33,621 bases of DNA from an uncultured Lachnospiraceae bacterium (GTDB lineage Bacteria > Bacillota > Clostridia > Lachnospirales > Lachnospiraceae), in contig CAQGLR010000042.1 in the NCBI GenBank assembly GCA_948794795.1, forward strand, positions 1 through 33,621. The letters run 5' to 3'. The notes below the pieces were generated by a model. That model ran no database searches, was not told the DNA's origin, and worked only from the letters and a program-made list of their open reading frames with translations. The translations under genes and the position numbers were made by a program. This document shows positions 1-8,014 of this stretch, one piece after another. The first letter of the stretch is position 1. Each line of letters opens with the position of its first letter.

Positions 1-1
1 G

Positions 2-112
2 CAGGAAATAGAGCATATACTTCTTGATATTGGAAGCACAAACAGCAAAATAGATTCTGAAAGAGCACTTGTAGCATTTGCCCAGATACAGAAGGAGGTA
101 GGCATTTTATGA
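2..112 (+). CDS. 3' end of an upstream gene, probable ARM/HEAT-repeat partner of the retron cassette (partial)
   Basis: Only the last 36 residues are present; the 5' part lies left of the window. The frame ends at a TGA that overlaps the ATG of the next gene by four bases (ATGA), so the two are translationally coupled. The fragment is charged and compatible with two short amphipathic helices ending in QKEVGIL. No domain can be recognised from so little sequence. That it is the ARM/HEAT-repeat component of a type XIII-like retron is inferred from its position immediately before a SWIM protein and an RT, not from its own sequence. Confidence 0.6.
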   Translation, partial: QEIEHILLDIGSTNSKIDSERALVAFAQIQKEVGIL

Positions 113-1854
113 AAGTAGGTTATAAATACGCAAGCCCTTCCCGGTGTACACAGGTTAACAACCAGGCAACTTTAGGGCTGAGCCCCGACTTATCCCGTGA
201 TGAAAAAGTTTCTTTCTGTGGGAAATTAAACCATCCTTTGTTGTTCCGTGATGCCATGCTTATGTTAAGGGAAATTGTTATTTCTGATGCAGGAAAAAAG
301 CAAAAAGAAAGAACAGATTATTTTACATGGCTTAATGAAGAGATTGAACGGCGTGTAAAAGCACACAAAGAGTACATGCCACATGTAAGGGAAAATTTAC
401 AGAAGCAAATGGATTCTTGTGATTCTGAGCTTTCCAGCAAAAAAAATGAAATAAACCAGTTATTAAATATACAAAGGAATTTAAAAAAGCAAATTGACCA
501 GTATGATGCATGGAGGGACTATTATAAAATTGAACGGGACTTTTGGAAGTTTATAAAGGACAGGGATTACGATTTATGGTTTGTATTAGACCCTGTAATT
601 ACCGTACATAAAGACCAGGTTTCATTTGAAGCATTTTCAGTTGATGAGTCAATTTATGGCTGCCTGTCTGTATCTATGGATGAATTTGATTTATTGCAGG
701 CACCACAACTTGGAACAACAAATATTGACTTTTCTGCCAAATTAGAAAAAGAAATGCAAAGATTCCGAAGCTATACAGATGTTACATTATCTGTTAATCC
801 AGAAGGTTTTACGATAGACAATGATATTGTGCCAGAGTATATAGAGAAGAAAATTGACCTGCCTGAAACTTGGATTAAAGGCTTTAACCAGGTATCTTCT
901 GCTGCAGCATTATCTGGGACTGAACTTGCACTTTCCCCTTCTGATATGTATGATATATGTGCATTTTTAAGAAAGCATAAAGAAAAGAAAAGCCCCCGTT
1001 ATATGAAATGGATTTTAGAACCTGGACAAAGAGTACAGATTGTATTTGAGCCTTTTGGAACAATCCTTACCCTGAATGCTATTTACCAGGGACACCAAAG
1101 AAGGGAAGAAAAAATCTGGGGCAGAAGGCGCTGGCTTGTAGTTGAAAAATTAATTCCATTATCAAAAGCATTTTATGTGCGTATTCTGGGATTTGGAATG
1201 CCTCAGTTTATCCGTGCTGATATGGGTACAATGCAAATGACAGTTGGCTTTTCCTCATGGTCTTCCAATGACTGGGTAAAAGGAACTGCATTTAATATTA
1301 TGGCAGGATTTACAGGCGAAGGCTGTTATAAAGATATTTATAAGTTAATGAAAGATAAACGTTGTTTATCTATGGAGGAAATTTCTGCACATCTTCCAGG
1401 CCAGAAGAACGATAAAATAAAATCTGGCATAGGTATGCTGTTCCGCCGTGGTGAGGGTTATTTTGATATTATAAATGACAAAGTGCGTTTCCGTCATTTA
1501 TGCAATGCCCCAATTCCAGAAGAGCTTTATGAAGTTTCCGGTATTGAAACTGATGTACAAAAATACAGCAAATTTACATTTGACAATATGAAGGTAAGAT
1601 ATTCGCATAAACAGGAGTTTATATTCACAACCATATACAATAGTGATTCTACTGAAATTGTTATTGACCAGGATGGCCAAATCACAAAAATAAACTGCAG
1701 CTGCAGACAATTTAAAAGAGGTGAAAGAAATCTTTCAGAACCATGTGCCCACATTCTTGCACTTTACGTTGCTTCTTATAAATTGTTAAAACTAAAAAAC
1801 CTGGAATACGAAAAAGAATATAAAATCAACGATATTATGGAGATGTTATTATAA
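109..1854 (+). CDS. SWIM zinc-finger protein of the retron-like cassette
   Basis: This 581-residue protein ends in a SWIM zinc finger: C530-x-C532, then 13 residues, then C546-x-H548. SWIM fingers bind nucleic acid or protein. Residues about 75-160 are rich in K, E, Q and heptad-like leucines, suggesting a coiled coil. The middle (about 290-480) contains a run LSMEEISAHLPGQKNDKIK at 424-442 that could be a winged-helix recognition segment, as expected for the WH-SWIM proteins of type XIII retrons. The start is preceded by AGGAGG at a good distance and overlaps the upstream stop. The stop shares one base with the RT start (TAATG), so the three genes form one tight operon. The effector activity, if any, is unknown. 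I am confident of the SWIM motif and moderately confident of the winged helix and the retron assignment. Confidence 0.8.
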   Translation: MKVGYKYASPSRCTQVNNQATLGLSPDLSRDEKVSFCGKLNHPLLFRDAMLMLREIVISDAGKKQKERTDYFTWLNEEIERRVKAHKEYMPHVRENLQKQMDSCDSELSSKKNEINQLLNIQRNLKKQIDQYDAWRDYYKIERDFWKFIKDRDYDLWFVLDPVITVHKDQVSFEAFSVDESIYGCLSVSMDEFDLLQAPQLGTTNIDFSAKLEKEMQRFRSYTDVTLSVNPEGFTIDNDIVPEYIEKKIDLPETWIKGFNQVSSAAALSGTELALSPSDMYDICAFLRKHKEKKSPRYMKWILEPGQRVQIVFEPFGTILTLNAIYQGHQRREEKIWGRRRWLVVEKLIPLSKAFYVRILGFGMPQFIRADMGTMQMTVGFSSWSSNDWVKGTAFNIMAGFTGEGCYKDIYKLMKDKRCLSMEEISAHLPGQKNDKIKSGIGMLFRRGEGYFDIINDKVRFRHLCNAPIPEELYEVSGIETDVQKYSKFTFDNMKVRYSHKQEFIFTTIYNSDSTEIVIDQDGQITKINCSCRQFKRGERNLSEPCAHILALYVASYKLLKLKNLEYEKEYKINDIMEMLL

Positions 1855-3323
1855 TGGATACAAGAGCCGGATATAGAGAATTGGTAAATAATATGGGTAA
1901 AAAAGAATTTACTTTTCTTAAAATGCAGGAATACGGGTTTTGGCCCAGCAACCTGCCAACACCATATGAACGCCAGCAAAACGAGTCAGAACAAGACTTT
2001 GAAAACAGGAAAAAACTGTTGGATGAATTTCAAAAACTTTCTGAAAAAATATCGGATGCCTGCCATGAAAGAGAGGAAATTGAAAAAAAACTTTCTCATT
2101 TAAAGAAACAATACCAGGATACATGGGATTATGAGAAAATCCGCTCCGTTGTTGCCCAGGAAATTATGAAAGAATCCATAGCCAGACGTGCTGGAAGAAA
2201 AGCAGAGAGAGAACGTCAAAAACAGTTAAAATCTGAAGCGTGGAATAAACGCAAAGCAGAAAATATTATATTTATTGGCAAAGGATATTCAAGCCTTTTA
2301 GGAAAAAAAGAAACAAATATACAAAAACTAAAAGAAAACCATATGCCTGTAATAGAAACAGACAAGGAACTTGCCAGATTCCTGCAGATAGAATACAACA
2401 CTTTACGCTATCTGGTATATCATAGGGATGTTATTACATTTGATAATTATTACCGTTTTGATATTCCGAAAAAAAGCGGCGGGACACGTCATATAGCTGC
2501 ACCTAAAACACAATTAAAAGCAGCCCAGAGGCAAATATTAGAACAAATCCTGCAAAATGTAGAGATTTCTGGCCAGGCCCATGGTTTTATCAAATCAAGG
2601 TCTGTCCTTACAAGTGCAAAAACACATAACACAAGCCCTGGTTTATTGATAAATATTGATTTGGAAAACTTCTTCCCTACAATTACATTTGAACGTGTAA
2701 GAGGCTTATACCAGTCCTTTGGCTACTCTGGTTATATATCATCACTGCTTGCTATGGTTTGTACCTACTGTGAAAGAATGCCGCTTGAAATCAAAGGAGA
2801 GATAAAATATATCAAGACATCAGACAGGATATTGCCACAAGGTTCTCCAGCAAGCCCTATGATTACAAATATTATATGCAGGAACATGGATAAACGTATC
2901 AACGGTTTATGCCAGAAATATGGGATTACTTATACAAGATACGCAGATGATATGAGTTTCAGCTATACAGGTGATACAGGTAATTTTGCCATAGGAAGCT
3001 TTTTAAAAAGTATTAATACAATTATAGAAGCAGAAGGCTTTCATATGAAAAAAGAAAAAACCCATATATTAAGAAAAAACAACAGACAGTACATTACTGG
3101 CATTGTAATTAACAATGAAGAAATTGGCGTTCCTAAAAAATGGGTTAAGATATTAAAAGCTTCTATACATAATGCACAAAAATTAAAAGAGTCGGGAGGT
3201 TCTGTATCTAACCATACAATACAGGAAATTTCAGGAAAAATTGCATGGCTTAAAAGTGTAAATGCAAAAAGATACCAGAAAATTATAACACAGGGTACAC
3301 AATTATTAAAAAGCCTGGTTTGA
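1854..3323 (+). CDS. Retron-type reverse transcriptase with coiled-coil N-terminal extension
   Basis: The C-terminal half is a clear reverse transcriptase: first catalytic aspartate D269 in INIDLENFFPTI, QGSPASP at 329-335, and YADD at 363-366 with D365 and D366. Retron-specific landmarks are present in slightly altered form: SAKTH at 254-258 where retrons usually have NAxxH, and ITG at 414-416 where VTG is usual. No maturase or endonuclease domain follows, which argues against a group II intron. Residues 1-165 are a charged, K/E/Q-rich probable coiled coil absent from typical retron RTs of about 300-350 residues. The gene starts within the stop codon of the SWIM gene, so no msr-msd RNA can lie between them. 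In known retrons the RT copies part of a structured ncRNA and acts with accessory proteins in phage defence; that role is inferred here. Confidence 0.88.
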   Translation: MDTRAGYRELVNNMGKKEFTFLKMQEYGFWPSNLPTPYERQQNESEQDFENRKKLLDEFQKLSEKISDACHEREEIEKKLSHLKKQYQDTWDYEKIRSVVAQEIMKESIARRAGRKAERERQKQLKSEAWNKRKAENIIFIGKGYSSLLGKKETNIQKLKENHMPVIETDKELARFLQIEYNTLRYLVYHRDVITFDNYYRFDIPKKSGGTRHIAAPKTQLKAAQRQILEQILQNVEISGQAHGFIKSRSVLTSAKTHNTSPGLLINIDLENFFPTITFERVRGLYQSFGYSGYISSLLAMVCTYCERMPLEIKGEIKYIKTSDRILPQGSPASPMITNIICRNMDKRINGLCQKYGITYTRYADDMSFSYTGDTGNFAIGSFLKSINTIIEAEGFHMKKEKTHILRKNNRQYITGIVINNEEIGVPKKWVKILKASIHNAQKLKESGGSVSNHTIQEISGKIAWLKSVNAKRYQKIITQGTQLLKSLV

Positions 3324-3363
3324 TAACCAGGTAAATCTAACAGACAGATATAAATAATATAAA

Positions 3364-3412
3364 ACCAGCATATCTATGCCATAATATAATAGCATAAATA
3401 TGCTGGGATTTT
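3364..3412. terminator. Bidirectional terminator between RT and flavodoxin genes
   Basis: CCAGCATAT (3364-3372) pairs with ATATGCTGG (3397-3405), and after one mismatch TATGC pairs with GCATA, leaving a 12-nt loop. A T-run follows on the plus strand and an A/T-rich tract precedes it for the minus strand, so it can end both convergent transcripts. A smaller perfect hairpin, CCTGGTT/AACCAGG at 3314-3331, straddles the RT stop codon just upstream. Confidence 0.6.
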
Positions 3413-3425
3413 TAATTTATTTAAT

Positions 3426-3998
3426 TTACTGGTTTACCCATTTCTGTACACTTTTATATGGAACATCCGTTAAATCTTTTCCCTCTATAACTTCTGCACC
3501 CTTAGCTGCTGTTTTTATTCCATCTGTACTCCCAGAAATACCACTTCCTCCACTTGTACAGAATGTTACAACTTTTTTACCTTCCAGGTTATAGGATTCA
3601 AGGAAAGTACGGATAATCATAGGTTCTTTTCCCCACCATATTGGAAAACCTACAAATATTAAATCATATTTACGTATATTTTTCACTTTTCCACTAATTC
3701 CAGGCCTGGCATTTTCATTATTCTGTTCTTTATTAGCCCTGCAGTTTTCATTATTATAATCCAAATCTTCACTTGTATATGGTTCTGCTGCCTTAATCTG
3801 GTATAACTTGCCACCTGTTGCTTTCTTTATTTTCTTTGCTGCACTTTTTGTTGTTCCAGTTGCTGAAAAATAAACAATCAATACCTGTTTCTTCTTTGTT
3901 TTGGCTTCTGCTTTTATACTTGTATGTGGAACTACAAGCCCCGCCACAAGCATAAATACAAGAAATAAATTTATCCATAATATACATTTTCTCTTCAT
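3426..3998 (-). CDS. Exported flavodoxin-like protein
   Basis: The 190-residue product starts with a basic n-region and a hydrophobic stretch to about residue 27, followed by an Ala-x-Ala-type region (IKAEAKT), so it is probably exported. The mature part is flavodoxin-like: the FMN-phosphate loop FSATGTTKSA at about 45-54, GFPIWWGKEP at about 117-126, and TSGGSG near 148-153. These match the short flavodoxin family common in gut clostridia. Flavodoxins carry electrons through FMN; an exported one may act in extracytoplasmic electron transfer. It faces the retron cassette across a shared terminator and does not appear to belong to it. An AAGGGGG ribosome-binding site precedes the ATG. Confidence 0.82.
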   Translation of the reverse strand: MKRKCILWINLFLVFMLVAGLVVPHTSIKAEAKTKKKQVLIVYFSATGTTKSAAKKIKKATGGKLYQIKAAEPYTSEDLDYNNENCRANKEQNNENARPGISGKVKNIRKYDLIFVGFPIWWGKEPMIIRTFLESYNLEGKKVVTFCTSGGSGISGSTDGIKTAAKGAEVIEGKDLTDVPYKSVQKWVNQ

Positions 3999-4038
3999 TA
4001 TGTTTTCCCCCTTTTATTGTTTTATATAATAATCCCCC

Positions 4039-4068
4039 ATGCTATGCCTTTTGCGTCCCAAATAGCAT
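4039..4068 (-). promoter_or_regulatory. Inverted repeat in the flavodoxin leader
   Basis: ATGCTAT (4039-4045) and ATAGCAT (4062-4068) form a perfect 7-bp inverted repeat around a 16-nt loop, about 40 bases upstream of the flavodoxin start. It could be an operator or an RNA hairpin. No promoter boxes can be fixed with confidence here. Confidence 0.25.
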
Positions 4069-4105
4069 ATCAGGACAAGCCTGCTTTAGAAAAACACTGT
4101 TCATG

Positions 4106-4807
4106 TTATTTTTGTTTTTGTACATTCTCTTCTGCTTTATTTACACAGGCAATAGCATTAAGGCTTCTTGGATAACCAATATATGGAAGGCACTGTGACA
4201 CTACCCGGATTAAAAACTCCTTATCATTGCCAAGATTAATATTACCTGCGGCATGGGCTGTAAGCTGTGGTTCACACCCACCCTGTGCCATAAGATAACA
4301 AAAAGTAACAATTTCACGTTGTGCAAGTGACATCCCTTTTCTTGTATAATAGTCACCAAAACAATTAGCTGCCAGCCAGCGGTTTATATGCCCTGCTTTC
4401 CATGCCTCCTTCATATGTTCTCCAAAAATTTCTGACTGAAGCTGTACACCTTTTTCCAGCCTGTCATCCAATGTTGTCACCGCCTGCCCTTCCAAAGGAA
4501 GCATAATACCACATACCTGAAAAACTTCATTAGTAGCATCCAGAAATGGACGGACACGTCCAATCCCAAGATAAGCTACAGCCTGGTATACAATTTCCTT
4601 TGCCATTACTGGGTTAAATCCTCTTTCTAATGCTTCCTTAAGTACCAGCTTGTATTCTTCAATACCCTGGCATCCAGCCAATGCTGCCAATATTACCATA
4701 TAACGTGTAGTTTCATCAAGCTGCTGCCCTTCCTCTTCAACTACTTCTTTATATGCGAAATAATTGAAACGTCCAATAAATTCTCCATCTGTCTTTTTTA
4801 AATCCAT
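4106..4807 (-). CDS. Carboxymuconolactone decarboxylase (CMD/AhpD-like) family protein
   Basis: The protein has two CMD-like halves. The C-terminal one carries the family signature GGCEPQLTAHAAGNINLGND followed by SQCLPYIGYPRSLNAI, including the cysteine and histidine of the AhpD-like active region. In the N-terminal half the equivalent stretch is GCQGIEEYKL, with a single cysteine. The reaction cannot be fixed; members are decarboxylases or peroxidase-linked thiol proteins. I start at the ATG at 4807 (MDLKKTDGEF, 233 residues), which has AAAGGGGA upstream; the longer frame would need a GTG at 4849 inside a hairpin. It sits with flavodoxin, GyrI-like and WYL genes in a possible stress or xenobiotic cluster; that grouping is inference. 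Confidence 0.8.
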   Translation of the reverse strand: MDLKKTDGEFIGRFNYFAYKEVVEEEGQQLDETTRYMVILAALAGCQGIEEYKLVLKEALERGFNPVMAKEIVYQAVAYLGIGRVRPFLDATNEVFQVCGIMLPLEGQAVTTLDDRLEKGVQLQSEIFGEHMKEAWKAGHINRWLAANCFGDYYTRKGMSLAQREIVTFCYLMAQGGCEPQLTAHAAGNINLGNDKEFLIRVVSQCLPYIGYPRSLNAIACVNKAEENVQKQK

Positions 4808-4838
4808 ACAAACATAATCCCCTTTCCAATAAAACAAA

Positions 4839-4859
4839 TGGCTGGCCACTTGCCAGGCA
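4839..4859 (-). terminator. Hairpin with T-rich tail before the CMD gene (terminator or attenuator)
   Basis: On the minus strand TGCCTGGC pairs with GCCAGCCA (seven of eight pairs, 5-nt loop), followed by TTTGTTTTATT. It could end readthrough from the GyrI-like gene or attenuate transcription into the CMD gene. Confidence 0.35.
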
Positions 4860-5157
4860 AGATATTATTGTTTAAAAAACATATTTTTAAAAACTTAATT
4901 AGTTTCCTGTCTGCCACACAATATAACCACTTACCCACTTTCCATTTTTTAAATACTATATCCACAAGAAATAATATAACAACAAATTATAAAACCCTTG
5001 CTGGTTACAATTAATTATAAATAAACTTTTTATAAGTATCAAATGCTTATAAAGAATATATATCCATGCTTAAAAGTTATATAACTTTACCTTCTTGCAG
5101 GTATTGGCTACTTGCCCACTTGCAAAATAACCTCACTGCCGCCCTTTCCCAGGAAAT
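4860..5157. other. AT-rich intergenic stretch, no gene seen
   Basis: No open frame of coding character is visible on either strand. One AT-rich hairpin, TTTATAAG (5029-5036) with CTTATAAA (5046-5053) around a 9-nt loop, may be a weak terminator for the minus-strand GyrI-like gene. No recognisable sigma-A promoter for the CMD gene could be assigned with confidence. Confidence 0.4.
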
Positions 5158-5793
5158 TTAATCTTTTTTCTTTATTGGATGCCTTATTACAGTCTTCCAT
5201 TTTTCAGGATTTATTTTTCTTGTGTCAGACAGATAAATTTCATGGTGCAGACGTTCTTTATTAATATTATTTATATAACCTTGTTCTTCTAAGAATATAT
5301 CCATCAGCGCAACGGTCCCTGGTTCATCATCAAATGGCCCGGTATGCATAATCTGGACACATAATCCTTCTTCTACCGTTAAAAACCCTGCTTTTGAACA
5401 ATCTGTCTTTTTCTTTTTTGAGGCTGTTTCCACTGCCCAGTTAAAATCCTTCTGTGTAACAAAATCTGGCAGACGTATAACAGAAATCCAGTTAAAAGAT
5501 TCCTTATTTCCATAATCTACTCCCTCAATACCATCCTGCCACCAGAAACTTTCTAATGGTGGTACAACATATTCAAAAAATCCTTGGATTTTATAATCTG
5601 TTTTATAACTCATTTTTAAAGTATATGCAACTGCATACAAAATACTTATTGCCTGCTGGTATTCACCACCAGGTATATTGGGATTACCTTTCCCCTGTAC
5701 CGCAATATAATTTATCTTTGGGACATCTACAATTTGGGGCTTACCTGCTGGCATATAAAATTCCTTAAATTCCTTTTTAAAATCAAAAGCCAT
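5158..5793 (-). CDS. GyrI-like (small-molecule-binding) domain protein
   Basis: The product (211 residues from the ATG at 5793) matches the stand-alone GyrI-like family common in Firmicutes: an opening MAFDFKKEFKEFYMPAGKPQ, then IVDVPKINYIAVQGKGNPN, and a later EEGLCVQIMHTGPFDDEP typical of the second half of the fold. These proteins bind small hydrophobic molecules and are often encoded beside regulators; some hydrolyse cyclopropanoid toxins. The chosen start has GGAGG nine bases upstream, whereas the in-frame start 51 bases further out has no such site and would add residues unlike the family. It lies 73 bp downstream of the WYL regulator on the same strand and is probably its target. Confidence 0.85.
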   Translation of the reverse strand: MAFDFKKEFKEFYMPAGKPQIVDVPKINYIAVQGKGNPNIPGGEYQQAISILYAVAYTLKMSYKTDYKIQGFFEYVVPPLESFWWQDGIEGVDYGNKESFNWISVIRLPDFVTQKDFNWAVETASKKKKTDCSKAGFLTVEEGLCVQIMHTGPFDDEPGTVALMDIFLEEQGYINNINKERLHHEIYLSDTRKINPEKWKTVIRHPIKKKD

Positions 5794-5866
5794 GTTATTA
5801 TACCTCCATAATCTATATGTTTTACACTTATAAGCATTATACAATATAAATTACGACACCTGTATG

Positions 5867-6787
5867 TCATAGTTTCCCATATAAAAAAAGAATATCTTCC
5901 GCATATCCAATAATCTTATTCTTTATATGTTCTGGCTCTAATATTTTAGCATCCTTACCTTGTGATAAAACAACACCAGCCCACCATTGTCCATCTTCTA
6001 CAATATCTGTTTCCACAATAGCAGAACCATCTTCAAATGTTTTAATTATTTTACCATTTAAATATTCTTTAATCCTGTATATAGCATTATTATAACAATG
6101 TAACCGGACTTTTGTATATGTACTGCTGTTTTTATAATTATTCTCACAACGTAATAATATTTCTTCTGCTGGAATATGTTTTTTTGAAAAGTTTTCACCA
6201 GTCACATTAACATTATCCATACGTACAAGTTTATATGTACTGTAATCTCCTTTCACCTTGTCATATGCAAGCATATACCAGACATACCACTTATAAATAA
6301 CTGCAACTGGTTCTACAAAATGTACCTTTGCAGAACCTTTATTATTTGTATAAGAGAATTTCACAACCTTCTGGTTTAATACTGCAGACTGTAAAGACTG
6401 AAGCAATAAACTATCCCCTTCCCTTAACACAGAAAAATCTAAAACCAGTCCTGTATTACTATTGCCAGATACAGCCTTTATTTTTTCAAAAATACTACTA
6501 TCCATCCAGTTTCCTGTTACAGTCTTTAACCCATACAGTGCAGTTACTATATAAGCAAAATCCTCTTTTGATACCAGCTGGTTATCCATCCTGAAATTAT
6601 CTGTAATCCCATATCCGCCATTAATGCCTGTAACAGCATAAACTGGAATACCTGCCTGGCATAACGCATCAATATCCCTTTGTATAGTCCGCACGGATAC
6701 TTCAAAATATTTTGCAAGTTCTGAAGCTGGGGTTTTGCCATGGTTAAGAAGGTATAATGTTAATGCATATAATCTGTCTGTCTTCAT
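5867..6787 (-). CDS. YafY-type HTH/WYL-domain transcriptional regulator
   Basis: An N-terminal winged helix (residues about 1-60, with ASELAKYFEVSVRTIQRDID as the helix-turn-helix and GGYGIT as the wing) is followed by a WYL-type ligand-binding region around 135-215, including AVIYKWYVWYMLAYDKVKGD and YKLVRMDNV. The C-terminal extension is of WCX type. Such regulators bind DNA and sense a ligand through the WYL domain. I start at the ATG at 6787, which has AAAGG at proper spacing; a GTG at 6793 is only one or two bases from that site. The GyrI-like gene immediately downstream on the same strand is the likely co-transcribed partner. Confidence 0.88.
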   Translation of the reverse strand: MKTDRLYALTLYLLNHGKTPASELAKYFEVSVRTIQRDIDALCQAGIPVYAVTGINGGYGITDNFRMDNQLVSKEDFAYIVTALYGLKTVTGNWMDSSIFEKIKAVSGNSNTGLVLDFSVLREGDSLLLQSLQSAVLNQKVVKFSYTNNKGSAKVHFVEPVAVIYKWYVWYMLAYDKVKGDYSTYKLVRMDNVNVTGENFSKKHIPAEEILLRCENNYKNSSTYTKVRLHCYNNAIYRIKEYLNGKIIKTFEDGSAIVETDIVEDGQWWAGVVLSQGKDAKILEPEHIKNKIIGYAEDILFLYGKL

Positions 6788-6889
6788 TTCCACACCTTTT
6801 TAAATTTACTATCTTGTATAATTTTTACCACTAAATTTACTTATATTATACTGTTTCTAATATAAACAAGCAAATACGCAAGCCAAATA

Positions 6890-6910
6890 CCCCGCCGCAG
6901 GACAACGGGG
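6890..6910 (-). terminator. Short GC-rich hairpin downstream of lipoprotein gene
   Basis: CCCCG (6890-6894) pairs with CGGGG (6906-6910) in otherwise very AT-rich DNA between the minus-strand lipoprotein and WYL genes. On the minus strand it is followed by TATTTGG, a poor T-tract, so it is at best a weak terminator. The rest of 6788-7003 shows no gene. Confidence 0.3.
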
Positions 6911-7003
6911 CATGAAAGTATTACAAATAATTAATTCCATCACTCTGCCTTTTCAATATACCTTTTATATTTATCCAATATCTAATTCCCTAAAATATAT
7001 ATT

Positions 7004-7906
7004 TTATTCTATAGCTGGTTCTGTATGGCTTTCCAGAAAATACATTTGTTCCTGGCGGTCCATCTTGGAATCTGCTATTTCTCCATCCTTATTAGTAATA
7101 AATGTACTATTGTCATGGCTCTCTAACTGGTACCCTCCTGCTGATACATATATAATTCCTGCAAAAAAATACTTATCCAGCTCATCATTATTGCTATTCT
7201 CCTTTTTAGGATACATATAACTGGCTTTAATATAATCATAATTTTTAAAAGTATCAACAACTGGGGTTTCAATAAATGTATCATGTTTTTCCAATGCAAT
7301 TTTTATATATCTGCTGCCATTTAACTTTCTTTCAGAGTAAGGCAGTCCTGATTCCTGGACAAAAGATATAGCTTCCTGGTAACTTGCATCCTGCGGGAAA
7401 TCAATATATAGTTTACGTAGAATTTCCAATCCATCTGTATTTGTTATGTTTCCAGATAATGTGCCAGTTACAAATTCTGCCCCATCTTCGATTCCCTTTC
7501 CTGTAATTCTTTTAATACGTGATGAATTTTCCTGTTTAAATTTCAATGTATTTTCATCTATTATGTCAAATGTATAATGATATTTTCCATCATCTGTTTT
7601 TAATTCTAACTGTCCTTCACTCTCTGTATATTGGCCATACGCTAAATAAGAAGACATAACATCATAAGAAAACATAAAAGTATTATCACTTTCATCAATA
7701 ATAATCTGTGAAATAAATTCTTCACTATCATCTTTTAGTGTATATGTCTTTGTATTATTTTGTTTATTGCTATTATATACGTTCGTTTCTACAGCATTTA
7801 TAACTTGTTTTTCTTCTGTAATATCTGTTTTGCCTGTTTGTCTGGCACATCCTGCCAAAAAAACAGCTGTTATTATAAATATACTTGCCTTACCTGCTAA
7901 CCTCAT
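7004..7906 (-). CDS. Putative lipoprotein of unknown function
   Basis: A short basic start and hydrophobic stretch end in the lipobox LAGC at about residues 17-20, so the mature protein should be lipid-anchored at the outer face of the membrane. The remaining 280 residues are polar, with alternating beta-like segments, and I recognise no domain. GGAGG lies seven bases before the ATG. It is followed by a WYL regulator gene and preceded, beyond a palindromic repeat, by an ABC-2 transporter on the same strand. A link to the transporter is possible but not shown. Confidence 0.75.
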   Translation of the reverse strand: MRLAGKASIFIITAVFLAGCARQTGKTDITEEKQVINAVETNVYNSNKQNNTKTYTLKDDSEEFISQIIIDESDNTFMFSYDVMSSYLAYGQYTESEGQLELKTDDGKYHYTFDIIDENTLKFKQENSSRIKRITGKGIEDGAEFVTGTLSGNITNTDGLEILRKLYIDFPQDASYQEAISFVQESGLPYSERKLNGSRYIKIALEKHDTFIETPVVDTFKNYDYIKASYMYPKKENSNNDELDKYFFAGIIYVSAGGYQLESHDNSTFITNKDGEIADSKMDRQEQMYFLESHTEPAIE

Positions 7907-8014
7907 ATATCCACCTCCATAAATAATAATTATCTAAATCCTGCCACTAATGTACTGGAACGTTACTTAGATTAATTATACCATGCCATTTGTTTTTTTT
8001 CTATATATTTTCCT

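Noticed and set aside
1854..3323. Reverse transcriptase as a group II intron maturase or diversity-generating retroelement
   Set aside because: There is no maturase X/endonuclease domain, no intron RNA structure around it and no template/variable repeat pair in the window; the retron-like motifs and SWIM partner fit better.
4046..4062. GGGACGCAAA on the minus strand in the flavodoxin leader, identical to a core string of the c-di-GMP-I (GEMM) riboswitch
   Set aside because: The other conserved GEMM parts (the GGCAAACC strand, the tetraloop-receptor stems and the GGCCTA segment) are absent around it, so this is most likely a chance match.
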